A stretch of DNA of 40,922 nucleotides from an uncultured Porphyromonadaceae bacterium (GTDB lineage: Bacteria; Bacteroidota; Bacteroidia; Bacteroidales; Muribaculaceae), in assembly GCA_946414395.1 (NCBI GenBank), contig CAMKOE010000021.1, positions 1-40,922 on the forward strand, read 5' to 3'. Shown one piece after another: positions 8,720 to 16,054 of the stretch. The notes beneath the pieces were generated by a model. The model worked only from the letters and a program-made list of their open reading frames with translations. It did no database searches and was not told the origin of the DNA. Numbering within the stretch: the first letter of the stretch is position 1; each line of letters starts with the position of its first letter. The translations under genes were made by a program, and so were the position numbers.

Positions 8720-8820
8720 GGATAAGGTTGACTGGATTAACGTTATTGTGGGCAAAGGTAAGCATTTTTATCGAATAATGCAACAGGATTTTGCCATATA
8801 ACTGCCAGACAACCTTATCC
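8720..8820. promoter_or_regulatory. Separated 11-bp inverted repeat bracketing the C10 copy 3 promoter
   Basis: GGATAAGGTTG (8720-8730) and its exact complement CAACCTTATCC (8810-8820) are 79 nt apart, one on each side of the -7 box at 8753-8760. Such spacing would suit a pair of operator half-sites or a DNA loop; chance cannot be excluded. Confidence 0.35.
8753..8760 (-). promoter_or_regulatory. -7 promoter box for C10 protease copy 3
   Basis: CAAAGGTA on the plus strand is TACCTTTG on the minus strand, a full match to TAnnTTTG. Predicted leader about 45 nt to the ATG at 8700. Confidence 0.7.
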
Positions 8821-8862
8821 TTGGCATGAGACTGTGAATGAAGTAAAAATCGTGCGGGTGCC

Positions 8863-9273
8863 TCACGGGCGCGATAGCAGGAGCAGCGTGCGGGCACGAT
8901 GCAGGCGCCAGGCCGTGCCGTAGATACTGTCCTCGTCGCCGTAGAGCGACATGAGCGTGTAGTTGGCCAGGGTGGCGATGATGGCCTGCTTGAGGTCGCT
9001 GGCCAGCGTCAGCAGTGGCCGTCGCTCGACAGCCACGGTGAGCAGGATGTTTTGACTATCGAGGTTGAAGTTGATGTTCTTGCTCTCGATGTAGCCGCTG
9101 ATGCGTGCCAGCAGGTCGTCCAGCCCCTCGCGCACACGGCGGTCCACGATGGGTTCATTGCTGCTGTTCACGCCCCAGGCGGTGGCATTGTCGGCGGGGT
9201 GCCAGGTCCCCTCGGTGTAGATGGCTTGCTGGATGTCGTCCAGGTCGATTGAGATTTCAATGCGGTATTTCAT
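8863..9273 (-). CDS. Small unrecognised protein (136 aa)
   Basis: No domain recognised. The protein begins MKYRIEISIDLDD, contains a basic/acidic helical middle (RRVREGLDDLLARISGYIESK), a beta-rich stretch (INFNLDSQNILLTVAVE) and a C-terminal amphipathic helix; there is no signal peptide or membrane segment. From memory of the family style, similar roughly 140-residue proteins occur in Bacteroidota prophage or transposon modules next to proteins like the following gene; this is unverified. It lies downstream of the 158-residue gene on the same strand with a gap of about 100 nt. Its start codon sits 4 nt after a six-unit heptanucleotide tandem repeat, so its translation could vary with repeat number. 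Confidence 0.7.
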   Translation of the reverse strand: MKYRIEISIDLDDIQQAIYTEGTWHPADNATAWGVNSSNEPIVDRRVREGLDDLLARISGYIESKNINFNLDSQNILLTVAVERRPLLTLASDLKQAIIATLANYTLMSLYGDEDSIYGTAWRLHRARTLLLLSRP

Positions 9274-9276
9274 GGT

Positions 9277-9318
9277 TTTTGAGTTTTGAGTTGTAAGTTT
9301 TGAGTTTTAAGTTTTAAG
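9277..9318. repeat. Heptanucleotide tandem repeat (six units)
   Basis: Six consecutive 7-nt units of TTTTRAG type: TTTTGAG, TTTTGAG, TTGTAAG, TTTTGAG, TTTTAAG, TTTTAAG. The array forms the immediate 5' leader of the minus-strand gene starting at 9273, giving an A-rich leader on its mRNA. Confidence 0.8.
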
Positions 9319-9370
9319 TAAGGTTTGTATCGCCGGGCTGTTGTCTGATGAAGACCTCATCTCTTCACTG

Positions 9371-9847
9371 TCAGCGCAGTGCCCGGGTGCGGGCCATGGG
9401 GCAGATCTTGGTCATGGCAGTCGCGGGCGAAATGAAGAAGCGCGAGGCGCGGCAGTGTTCCAGCACATGGTCGATGGCGGTCTCGACGCTCATGCCCTGG
9501 GCCAGTAGCAGGCTCACGCGCTGGGTGATTTCGTACCACATCTGGCGGCGCAGGCGTCTCTTGGCCAGGCCCATTTCCTCCGGGTCGCGATAGGTGCGGG
9601 CGCCGTTGCCTTTCTTCTCGGTGGCATTGAGCAGGTGGCACACACAGCGGTAGGCCCGCTCGTGGTTCACGTGGTAGTGCGGATGCCCGTTGGCGATGGT
9701 GAACTCTACGGCCGCGCGCCGGGCCTTGCTCTCCTCCATACCCTGCCTTAACAGCGCGTCCAGGGTCGGGTGATACAGTGCCAGAAATTCCTTGTCGCGC
9801 TGCTGGCACATCTCGCGGTGTTCAATCGTTGATTTCATGTCGTTCAT
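9371..9847 (-). CDS. Small unrecognised protein (158 aa), phage/transposon-like style
   Basis: A soluble, basic, mostly helical protein. Recognisable blocks are HREMCQQRDKEFLALYHPTL near the N terminus, a middle segment with HYHVNHERAYRCVCHLL, and ENCRASRFF-like text near the C terminus (here EHCRASRFFISPATAMTKI). From memory these blocks recur in small proteins of Bacteroidota mobile elements, but I cannot confirm it. The start at 9847 (MNDMKS) was taken because it follows a TAATTTTG promoter box by about 48 nt; the Met at 9838 is an alternative. It precedes the 136-residue gene and may be cotranscribed with it. Confidence 0.7.
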   Translation of the reverse strand: MNDMKSTIEHREMCQQRDKEFLALYHPTLDALLRQGMEESKARRAAVEFTIANGHPHYHVNHERAYRCVCHLLNATEKKGNGARTYRDPEEMGLAKRRLRRQMWYEITQRVSLLLAQGMSVETAIDHVLEHCRASRFFISPATAMTKICPMARTRALR

Positions 9848-10145
9848 GGTGTGATAAATTTAAGAAAAATTGGTTATACAATCATTTTGACGTTGCAAAA
9901 TTACAACATTGTTGGTAATCTGTCAATAGTTTTGGCGACAAAAATCAAGATTTTTTTTCAACAGGCCATGCTGTTCTTGTTTTTAGCATAGGGGAAACTT
10001 CGCATTTATCGGGCATATCAAAATAGGCCGCTGGTCTTGTCAAGGTCTATAACCTCTTCTTTTTAGACCTTTGATTTGTTGGTTTTTTACCATTTAAATG
10101 AATTCTTGTTTCAAGTCTATACTATTCGGGCTGCTGCGCGTTTTT
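9848..10145. other. 298-bp intergenic stretch, no gene seen
   Basis: AT-rich gap between the 158-residue gene and the 3' end of the AraC gene, both on the minus strand. It holds the promoter box at 9896-9903 and an 8-bp inverted repeat (AAGGTCTA at 10042-10049, TAGACCTT at 10064-10071) that could form a hairpin behind the AraC gene, without a clear T tract on the minus strand. I found no coding sequence. Confidence 0.6.
9896..9903 (-). promoter_or_regulatory. -7 promoter box for the 158-aa gene
   Basis: CAAAATTA on the plus strand is TAATTTTG on the minus strand (TAnnTTTG). Predicted leader about 40 nt to the ATG at 9847. Confidence 0.6.
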
Positions 10146-11039
10146 TCACGAGTGCTGGAATCGGGTGGGGGTGGTACCCGTCATGCGCTTGAAAAACTTG
10201 GTGAGGAACGAGGCACTGGGAAAGTGCAGTTCGTCGGCAATCATGGCGATAGACTTGCCGCTGTGCTTGAGGTCGATCTTGATGCGGGTGACCAGGGCAT
10301 CGTCGATCCACTGCTTGGCGCTCTTGCCGCTCACCTGGCCGATGATGGTGCTTAGGTAGCGCGGCGTGAGGCACAGCCGTGATGCATAGAAGTCGATGGT
10401 GTGGTGCTCGGGCGCATAGTCGTTGACCAGGCCGATGAAGTCGGCAAACAACCGTTGCTCGCGCGTCTGGCTCTCGAGGTGGGACTGCTCGCGCTGCTGC
10501 CACAGGTGGTTGACATACCACAGCAGGGCGCTGGCCAGGTGCAACGTCACCTGGCTGCTGTGCGGCAACCCGATCATGTGCCGGTTGAGCAGCAGGTGCA
10601 GGTCGTCATAGTATCGGGCTTCTTCCTCGCTCAGGTGGATGTGAAAATCGCGCAGGTGACCGTCAAATGCCTCGGGAATGCGGTTACCGATGGCCAACTG
10701 GAACAGGTCGTCGCTCAGCGAGAATCCGATAGCCTGCACGTCGTCTGCCGCATCGTGATACTGCAGGATGCCGTTGGATCCCAGGAAGACCAGGTCGCCG
10801 ACTGTGATGTGGTGCTCCATCATGTTGAGAGTGGTGTGGGCCCATCCTCGCTTGATGAGCATCATGCGCATTTCGGGCAGGACGGTGGGGACGTCTTTGA
10901 ATTGCTCCCTCACGAGACTGAGCCGGATGTTGCGGGCAACGGCAAGGTTGCGCGAGATGTAGTTGCCCATCAAGTGCTCATTGTTGCTATTGACGAGTTC
11001 CCGCAGTTGGGATAGGGTGAATTGTTGCATTTCGGCCAT
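10146..11039 (-). CDS. AraC-family transcriptional regulator
   Basis: A 297-residue DNA-binding regulator. The N-terminal part (about 1-180) is a cupin-like sensor region of the type found in Bacteroidota AraC proteins. The C-terminal 100 residues carry the double helix-turn-helix: LCLTPRYLSTIIGQVSGKSA for the first helix pair and a second with IAMIADELHFPSASFLTKFF, ending GTTPTRF. The start at 11039 (MAEMQQFTLSQL) was preferred over an upstream in-frame Met because the extra 26 residues look like leader sequence. It is transcribed divergently from the TolC-HlyD-ABC operon 165 bp away, so it probably controls that exporter. The ligand is unknown. Confidence 0.92.
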   Translation of the reverse strand: MAEMQQFTLSQLRELVNSNNEHLMGNYISRNLAVARNIRLSLVREQFKDVPTVLPEMRMMLIKRGWAHTTLNMMEHHITVGDLVFLGSNGILQYHDAADDVQAIGFSLSDDLFQLAIGNRIPEAFDGHLRDFHIHLSEEEARYYDDLHLLLNRHMIGLPHSSQVTLHLASALLWYVNHLWQQREQSHLESQTREQRLFADFIGLVNDYAPEHHTIDFYASRLCLTPRYLSTIIGQVSGKSAKQWIDDALVTRIKIDLKHSGKSIAMIADELHFPSASFLTKFFKRMTGTTPTRFQHS

Positions 11040-11062
11040 GGCGTTTCTTCTTATTTTGGACG

Positions 11063-11070
11063 TAAAGGTA
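11063..11070 (-). promoter_or_regulatory. Possible -7 box for the AraC gene
   Basis: TAAAGGTA on the plus strand reads TACCTTTA on the minus strand, one base off TAnnTTTG. It would give a short leader of about 20 nt. Confidence 0.35.
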
Positions 11071-11168
11071 GGTAAAAAAACGGGAAAAACCGGCATAAAA
11101 CCCCTTGAATTGTACAAAAAGGATATTTTTCTCTTGTTTTGGATAGCAATTTATCGGGTAGAGGAGTG

Positions 11169-11176
11169 TAATTTTG
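11169..11176 (+). promoter_or_regulatory. -7 promoter box for the first exporter operon
   Basis: TAATTTTG matches TAnnTTTG and lies 29 nt before the ATG of the TolC gene. The divergent AraC gene shares this intergenic region, so operator sites for it would be expected between about 11070 and 11168. Confidence 0.65.
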
Positions 11177-11204
11177 CATCGACAATCAAAACTCTTAATC
11201 AGTT

Positions 11205-12479
11205 ATGATCAACAGAATATTATCACTACTTCTAGCCATGAGCCTGGTGAGCCTGGCCGCTTGGTCCCAGACCCTGGAACAGTGCCAGCAGGCCGCCGAG
11301 CGCAATTATCCGCTCATCGCCCAGCGCGGCCTCATCGCCCGCACCACCGACCTCACCGTGTCCAATATCGCCAAGGGATGGCTCCCCCAGGTGACGGCGA
11401 CGGCTCAGGCCTCCTACCAGAGCGCAGTGCCCTCGTGGCCCGACGAGATGCAGGCGATGCTCGGCCAGATGGGCCTGGAGATGAAAGGCCTGGGCAAGGA
11501 CCAGTACCGCGTGGGCCTGGACGTGCAGCAGACGCTCTATGACGGAGGGTCCATCAGCGCCCAGCGCCAGGTGGCCCGCGAGCAGGGCGCCGTGCAGCAG
11601 GCCCAACTCGACGTGACGCTCTACAGCGTGCGCCAGCGGGTGAACGAGATGTACTTCTCGCTGTTGCTGCTCGAGGACCAGATCAAACTCAACAACGACC
11701 TGCAGCAGCAACTGGCCGCCAGCGAGAAGAAACTCACCTCGATGGTCAAGCACGGCACGGCGGCCCAGTGTGACCTGAACAACGTCACCGCCGAGCGCCT
11801 GAACGTCGTCCAGCAGCAGACCACCCTCGAGTCGCAGCGCCGCGTGCTGCAGGCGATGCTGTCGGCCTTCTGCGGCCTGGAGGTGACCACGGTGACCAAG
11901 CCGCTTCCCGTCGAGGCGGGCGTGGGCAACGACCGTCCCGAGTTGGCGTTGATCGACAGCCAGTTGCGCCTGGCCGATGCCCAGGAACGTGCCCTCAACA
12001 GCGCCCTGCTGCCCCGCGTGGGTCTGTTTGCACAGGGCTACTACGGCTACCCGGGCTATAATATGTTCAAGGACATGATGGGGCGTGACTGGTCGTGGAA
12101 CGGCATGGTGGGTGCCCGCCTGACATGGAACATCGGTGCCCTCTATACCCGCCACAACGACAAGGCCAAGATCGAGTCACAGCGCCAGACGGCCCTCAAC
12201 AACCGTGACGTGTTCCTGTTCAACAACCGCCTGGACCAGATGCGCCAGGACGAGGCCATCACCCGTTACCGTCGCCTGATGACCCAGGACGACGAGATCA
12301 TCGCCCTGCGGCAGCAGGTGCGCAAGGCTGCCGAGTCCAAACTCTCGCACGGCATCATCGACGTGAACGACCTGCTGCGCGACATCAACAGCGAGAATGC
12401 CGCCCGCGTGCAGCAGTCCATCCACGAGATAGAGATGCTCAAGGGCATCTATGACCTGAAATATATCACCAACAAATAA
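11205..12479 (+). CDS. TolC-family outer-membrane efflux protein (exporter 1)
   Basis: A 424-residue outer-membrane channel protein. A signal peptide (about 1-21, ending AAWSQ) precedes a classic TolC start (LEQCQQAAERNYPLIAQRGL). Long alpha-helical coiled-coil regions follow in two halves, with the beta-strand motif LDVQQTLYDGG in the first half and the corresponding GARLTWNIGAL in the second. It would form the outer-membrane duct for the periplasmic adaptor and ABC pump encoded immediately downstream (9-bp gap to the HlyD gene). First gene of a five-gene plus-strand operon divergent from the AraC regulator. The substrate cannot be read from sequence. Confidence 0.93.
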   Translation: MINRILSLLLAMSLVSLAAWSQTLEQCQQAAERNYPLIAQRGLIARTTDLTVSNIAKGWLPQVTATAQASYQSAVPSWPDEMQAMLGQMGLEMKGLGKDQYRVGLDVQQTLYDGGSISAQRQVAREQGAVQQAQLDVTLYSVRQRVNEMYFSLLLLEDQIKLNNDLQQQLAASEKKLTSMVKHGTAAQCDLNNVTAERLNVVQQQTTLESQRRVLQAMLSAFCGLEVTTVTKPLPVEAGVGNDRPELALIDSQLRLADAQERALNSALLPRVGLFAQGYYGYPGYNMFKDMMGRDWSWNGMVGARLTWNIGALYTRHNDKAKIESQRQTALNNRDVFLFNNRLDQMRQDEAITRYRRLMTQDDEIIALRQQVRKAAESKLSHGIIDVNDLLRDINSENAARVQQSIHEIEMLKGIYDLKYITNK

Positions 12480-12488
12480 TCAACCAGC

Positions 12489-13475
12489 ATGAAACCGATG
12501 AAAAAGATCATCATGATGACGGCAAGCGTGGCATTGCTGCTGACCGCTTGCAGCAAGAAGGAGAAGGAATATGACGCCACGGGAACGTTCGAGGCCACCG
12601 AGGTGACAATCAGCGCCAAGGCTACCGGCGAGTTGAAGTCGTTCGACGTCACCGAGGGGCAGACCCTCGAGGGCAATACCCGCGTGGGACGCATCGACAC
12701 CTATCAACTGGAACTCAAGAAACAGCAACTCGAGACCCAACGCGGCCAACTGGCTGCCAGCAAGCGCCAACTGTCGGCCAACCGCTCGGCCACCAGCAGC
12801 CAGCAACTGGACCTGAACAAGCAACTGTCATCGATACAGCAACAGATCGCCAACGCGCGTCGCGAGCGCCAGCGTTACAGCGAACTGGTCAAGGACGGCG
12901 CCGTGCCCCGCAAGCAACTGGATGACATCGACAACCAGATCAAGGTGCTCAACCGCCAGTTGGAGGCCACGCGTGACCAGATACGCAGTGCCAATGCCGC
13001 CCTGGCCGAGCAGGGCAAGGGCATCGGTGCACAGATGGACGGCATCGACTCGCAGGTCGCAGGCATCGACGCCCAGCAGCGCCAACTCGATGACCAGATC
13101 GCCAATGCCGACATCATGGCGCCCTACCGCGGCACCGTGCTCGAGAAATATGTCGAGCAGGGCGAGTATGTGACCACTGGCAAGCCGTTGTTCAAGATGG
13201 CCGATGTGGAGACGATGTACATCCGGGCTTATGTCACCTCGGCCCAGTTGCAGAAGATCAAGGTGGGCCAGCCGTGCAAGGTGTTTGCCGACTATGGTGA
13301 CGGCCACAAGAAAGAGTATGCCGGCACCGTGACATGGATTTCCAGCCGCTCGGAGTTCACGCCCAAGACCATTCTGACCGACGATGAGCGCGCCGACCTG
13401 GTCTATGCCGTCAAGGTCGCCATCAAGAATGACGGCTATGTCAAGATAGGCATGTATGGTGAGGTGAAGTTCTAG
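12489..13475 (+). CDS. HlyD/YbhG-type periplasmic adaptor lipoprotein (exporter 1)
   Basis: A 328-residue membrane fusion protein. The N terminus is a lipoprotein signal with lipobox LLTAC (Cys21), so the adaptor is probably anchored by lipid and not by a transmembrane helix. A biotinyl-lipoyl-like half (VTISAKATGELKSFDVTEGQ), a long Q/R/L-rich coiled-coil hairpin (about 75-200), the returning lipoyl half (IMAPYRGTVLEKYVEQGEYV) and a beta-barrel (about 230-328) follow. It matches the YbhG branch of the HlyD family and would bridge the ABC permeases to the TolC channel. It lies between those genes in an operon. Confidence 0.92.
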   Translation: MKPMKKIIMMTASVALLLTACSKKEKEYDATGTFEATEVTISAKATGELKSFDVTEGQTLEGNTRVGRIDTYQLELKKQQLETQRGQLAASKRQLSANRSATSSQQLDLNKQLSSIQQQIANARRERQRYSELVKDGAVPRKQLDDIDNQIKVLNRQLEATRDQIRSANAALAEQGKGIGAQMDGIDSQVAGIDAQQRQLDDQIANADIMAPYRGTVLEKYVEQGEYVTTGKPLFKMADVETMYIRAYVTSAQLQKIKVGQPCKVFADYGDGHKKEYAGTVTWISSRSEFTPKTILTDDERADLVYAVKVAIKNDGYVKIGMYGEVKF

Positions 13476-13517
13476 TCACTCTAGAGATTCTGGACAATCT
13501 AGAAAAAAAGACCAGTG

Positions 13518-14978
13518 ATGAATGCGATAGAAGTTAATCATGTGTCCAAGTCCTATGGCAAGGTCAAGGCGCTCGACGACGTGTCGTTCACCGTGGGTAA
13601 GGGGGAGGTCTTTGGCCTCATCGGGCCCGACGGTGCCGGCAAGACGTCGTTATACCGCATCCTGTGCACCCTGCTGCTGCCCCAGTCGGGCACGGCGACG
13701 GTCGATGGCCTTGACGTGGTCAGCCAGATGGCCGGCATCCGCCGCAGGGTGGGGTACATGCCCGGCAAGTTCTCGCTCTATCAGGACTTGACGGTGGAGG
13801 AGAACCTGCGGTTCTTTGCCACGCTGTTTGGCACGACGGTCGAGGAGGGCTATGACAGCATCAAGGCGATTTACAGCCAGATCGAGCGCTTCAAGGACCG
13901 CAAGGCGGGCGCCTTGTCGGGAGGCATGAAGCAGAAACTGGCACTCTCCTGTGCCCTGGTGCACCAGCCCAGCGTCCTCTTCCTGGACGAGCCCACCACG
14001 GGTGTCGATCCCGTCAGCCGCAAGGAGTTCTGGGACATGCTGGAGGGTTTGCAGGAGCGCGACATCACCATCGTGGCCTCGACACCCTATCTCGACGAGG
14101 TGCGCCGCTGCGGGCGGGTGGCCTTTCTCGACCACGGCCGTGTGCGCGGTGTCGGCACGCCCGACGAGATACTGACCCGCTTTGCCGACATCTTCAATCC
14201 GCCAGGCATCGACCATGCCCAGGGCGGGGATGTCCACGACGAGAATGTCATCGAGGTGGAGCACCTGGTCAAGGCCTTCGGCTCGTTTCATGCCGTGGAC
14301 GACATCAGTTTCACGGTCAAGCGCGGCGAGATTTTCGGCTTCCTGGGCGCCAACGGAGCCGGCAAGACCACAGCCATGCACATGCTCACGGGCCTGAACC
14401 AGCCCACGAGCGGCACAGGCCGCGTGGTGGGCTATGACATCCGCACCGAGCACGAGCACATCAAGAAGCACATCGGCTACATGTCCCAGCGTTTCTCGCT
14501 CTATGAGGACCTGACCGTGGCCGAGAACATACGCCTCTTTGGGGGCATCTATGGCATGAGTGATGCCGACATCGCCCGCAAGACCGACCAGTTGCTCGAC
14601 CGCCTGCAGTTCTCCGAGCACAAGGACACGCTCGTGGCCTCGTTGCCGCTGGGATGGAAGCAGAAGTTGGCCTTCTCGGTGTCGATTTTCCACGAGCCGG
14701 GCATCGTCTTCCTCGACGAGCCGACGGGCGGTGTGGATCCCGCCACGAGGCGCCAGTTCTGGGAACTCATCTATGACGCGGCAGGGAGGGGTATCACCGT
14801 GTTTGTAACGACCCACTATATGGACGAGGCCGAGTACTGCGACCGCATCTCGATCATGGTCGATGGCAAGATCAAGGCCATGGGCACCCCCAGCGAGTTG
14901 AAACAGAAGTTTAACCAGCCCGATATGGACCACGTGTTCACCCATCTGGCCCGCCAAGCCACGCGTAGCAGCGATTAA
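13518..14978 (+). CDS. Fused double ATP-binding subunit of a YbhF-like ABC exporter
   Basis: A 486-residue cytoplasmic ATPase made of two tandem nucleotide-binding domains. Domain 1 (about 1-225): Walker A GPDGAGKT, signature LSGGM, Walker B VLFLDEPTTG, but the switch histidine is replaced (STPYLDE). Domain 2 (about 240-486): Walker A GANGAGKT, Walker B IVFLDEPTGG, switch THYMDEAEYC intact, but the signature is degenerate (LPLGWKQ). In a sandwich dimer this leaves one canonical and one degenerate ATP site, as in the E. coli YbhF family. ATG 13518 is preferred to the GTG directly before it. Drives the two permeases encoded next (10-bp gap). Confidence 0.94.
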   Translation: MNAIEVNHVSKSYGKVKALDDVSFTVGKGEVFGLIGPDGAGKTSLYRILCTLLLPQSGTATVDGLDVVSQMAGIRRRVGYMPGKFSLYQDLTVEENLRFFATLFGTTVEEGYDSIKAIYSQIERFKDRKAGALSGGMKQKLALSCALVHQPSVLFLDEPTTGVDPVSRKEFWDMLEGLQERDITIVASTPYLDEVRRCGRVAFLDHGRVRGVGTPDEILTRFADIFNPPGIDHAQGGDVHDENVIEVEHLVKAFGSFHAVDDISFTVKRGEIFGFLGANGAGKTTAMHMLTGLNQPTSGTGRVVGYDIRTEHEHIKKHIGYMSQRFSLYEDLTVAENIRLFGGIYGMSDADIARKTDQLLDRLQFSEHKDTLVASLPLGWKQKLAFSVSIFHEPGIVFLDEPTGGVDPATRRQFWELIYDAAGRGITVFVTTHYMDEAEYCDRISIMVDGKIKAMGTPSELKQKFNQPDMDHVFTHLARQATRSSD

Positions 14979-14987
14979 CCGATAGTT

Positions 14988-16046
14988 ATGAAACAATTCA
15001 TCTCATTTGTCATCAAGGAGGCCAAACACATCCTGCGCGACAAGCGCACGATGCTCATCCTGTTCGGCATGCCGCTGGTGCTGATGCTGCTGTTCGGCTT
15101 TGCCATCACCACCGACGTCAAGAACGTGCGCACCGTGGTTGTCACCAGCAGCATGGATCACCTCACCCGTCAGGCCGTTGACCGCCTGGCGGCATCGGAA
15201 TACTTCACCCTGACCGCTACCGTGGCCACACCGCGTGAGGCCGAACTGGCCATCCGTGGCCAGCAGGCCGACATGGCCATCGTGTTCGGTCCCGACTTTG
15301 CCTCCAGGCGATCGGGCATCCAGTTCATTGTCGATGGCGCCGACCCCAACATGGCGCAGATGTGGACCAACTATGCCACGGCAGTCATCCTGAATGCCGA
15401 TGGCGGGAACGTCAATTCCAAGATGCTCTACAATCCCCAGTTGAAGTCGGCCTACAACTTCGTGCCCGCCATCATGGGCATGCTGTTGATGCTCGTGTGT
15501 GCCATGATGACGTCGATCTCGATTGTGCGCGAGAAGGAGAAGGGCACCATGGAGGTGCTGCTCGTCTCGCCCGTCAAGCCGCTGATGATTATCGTGGCCA
15601 AGGCAATCCCCTACTTGCTGCTCGCGTTCGGCATCCTGGTGGTGATCCTGCTAATGGCCCGCTACGTGCTGGGCGTGCCGCTGGCGGGCTCGCTGTTTTG
15701 GATCCTGGCCATTTCCACGCTCTATATCCTGTTGGCCCTGTCGCTGGGACTGCTCATCTCCAATGTCGCCAAGACCCAACTGGTGGCGTTGCTGCTGTCG
15801 GCCATGGTGCTGCTCATGCCCATCGTGATGCTCAGCGGCATGCTCTTCCCCATCGAGTCGATGCCCACGGTGTTGCAGTGGGTGTCGGCCGTGATACCGC
15901 CCCGCTACTACATCGAGGCGATGCGCAAGTTGATGATTATGGGCGTGGGCATCGAGCAGGTGTTGCCCGAGGCCGGCATCCTGCTGCTCATGGTCATCGT
16001 GCTGATGAGTCTGGCCCTTGCCAAGTTTAACAAACGTCTAGAGTGA
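14988..16046 (+). CDS. ABC-2 type permease (YbhS/YbhR-like), exporter 1
   Basis: A 352-residue inner-membrane subunit. It begins with a cytoplasmic amphipathic helix (FISFVIKEAKHILRDKRTM) and a transmembrane helix (LILFGMPLVLMLLFGFAI). A periplasmic domain of about 130 residues follows, then five C-terminal transmembrane helices including the ABC-2 signature region (REKEKGTMEVLLVSPVKP). Together with the next gene it would form the membrane channel powered by the double ATPase. Its stop overlaps the possible GTG start of the next gene, indicating translational coupling. Confidence 0.93.
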   Translation: MKQFISFVIKEAKHILRDKRTMLILFGMPLVLMLLFGFAITTDVKNVRTVVVTSSMDHLTRQAVDRLAASEYFTLTATVATPREAELAIRGQQADMAIVFGPDFASRRSGIQFIVDGADPNMAQMWTNYATAVILNADGGNVNSKMLYNPQLKSAYNFVPAIMGMLLMLVCAMMTSISIVREKEKGTMEVLLVSPVKPLMIIVAKAIPYLLLAFGILVVILLMARYVLGVPLAGSLFWILAISTLYILLALSLGLLISNVAKTQLVALLLSAMVLLMPIVMLSGMLFPIESMPTVLQWVSAVIPPRYYIEAMRKLMIMGVGIEQVLPEAGILLLMVIVLMSLALAKFNKRLE

Positions 16047-16054
16047 TAATTGTC

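Noticed and set aside
9277-9318. CRISPR-like repeats
   Set aside because: The units are 7 nt and contiguous with no spacers. No array of spaced 25-40 nt repeats was seen anywhere in the window.
13650-14996. Long open frame (448 codons) antisense to the double ATPase gene
   Set aside because: It mirrors the coding frame of a well-supported ABC ATPase. GC-rich codons leave few stops on the opposite strand, and the translation is low-complexity with no domain.
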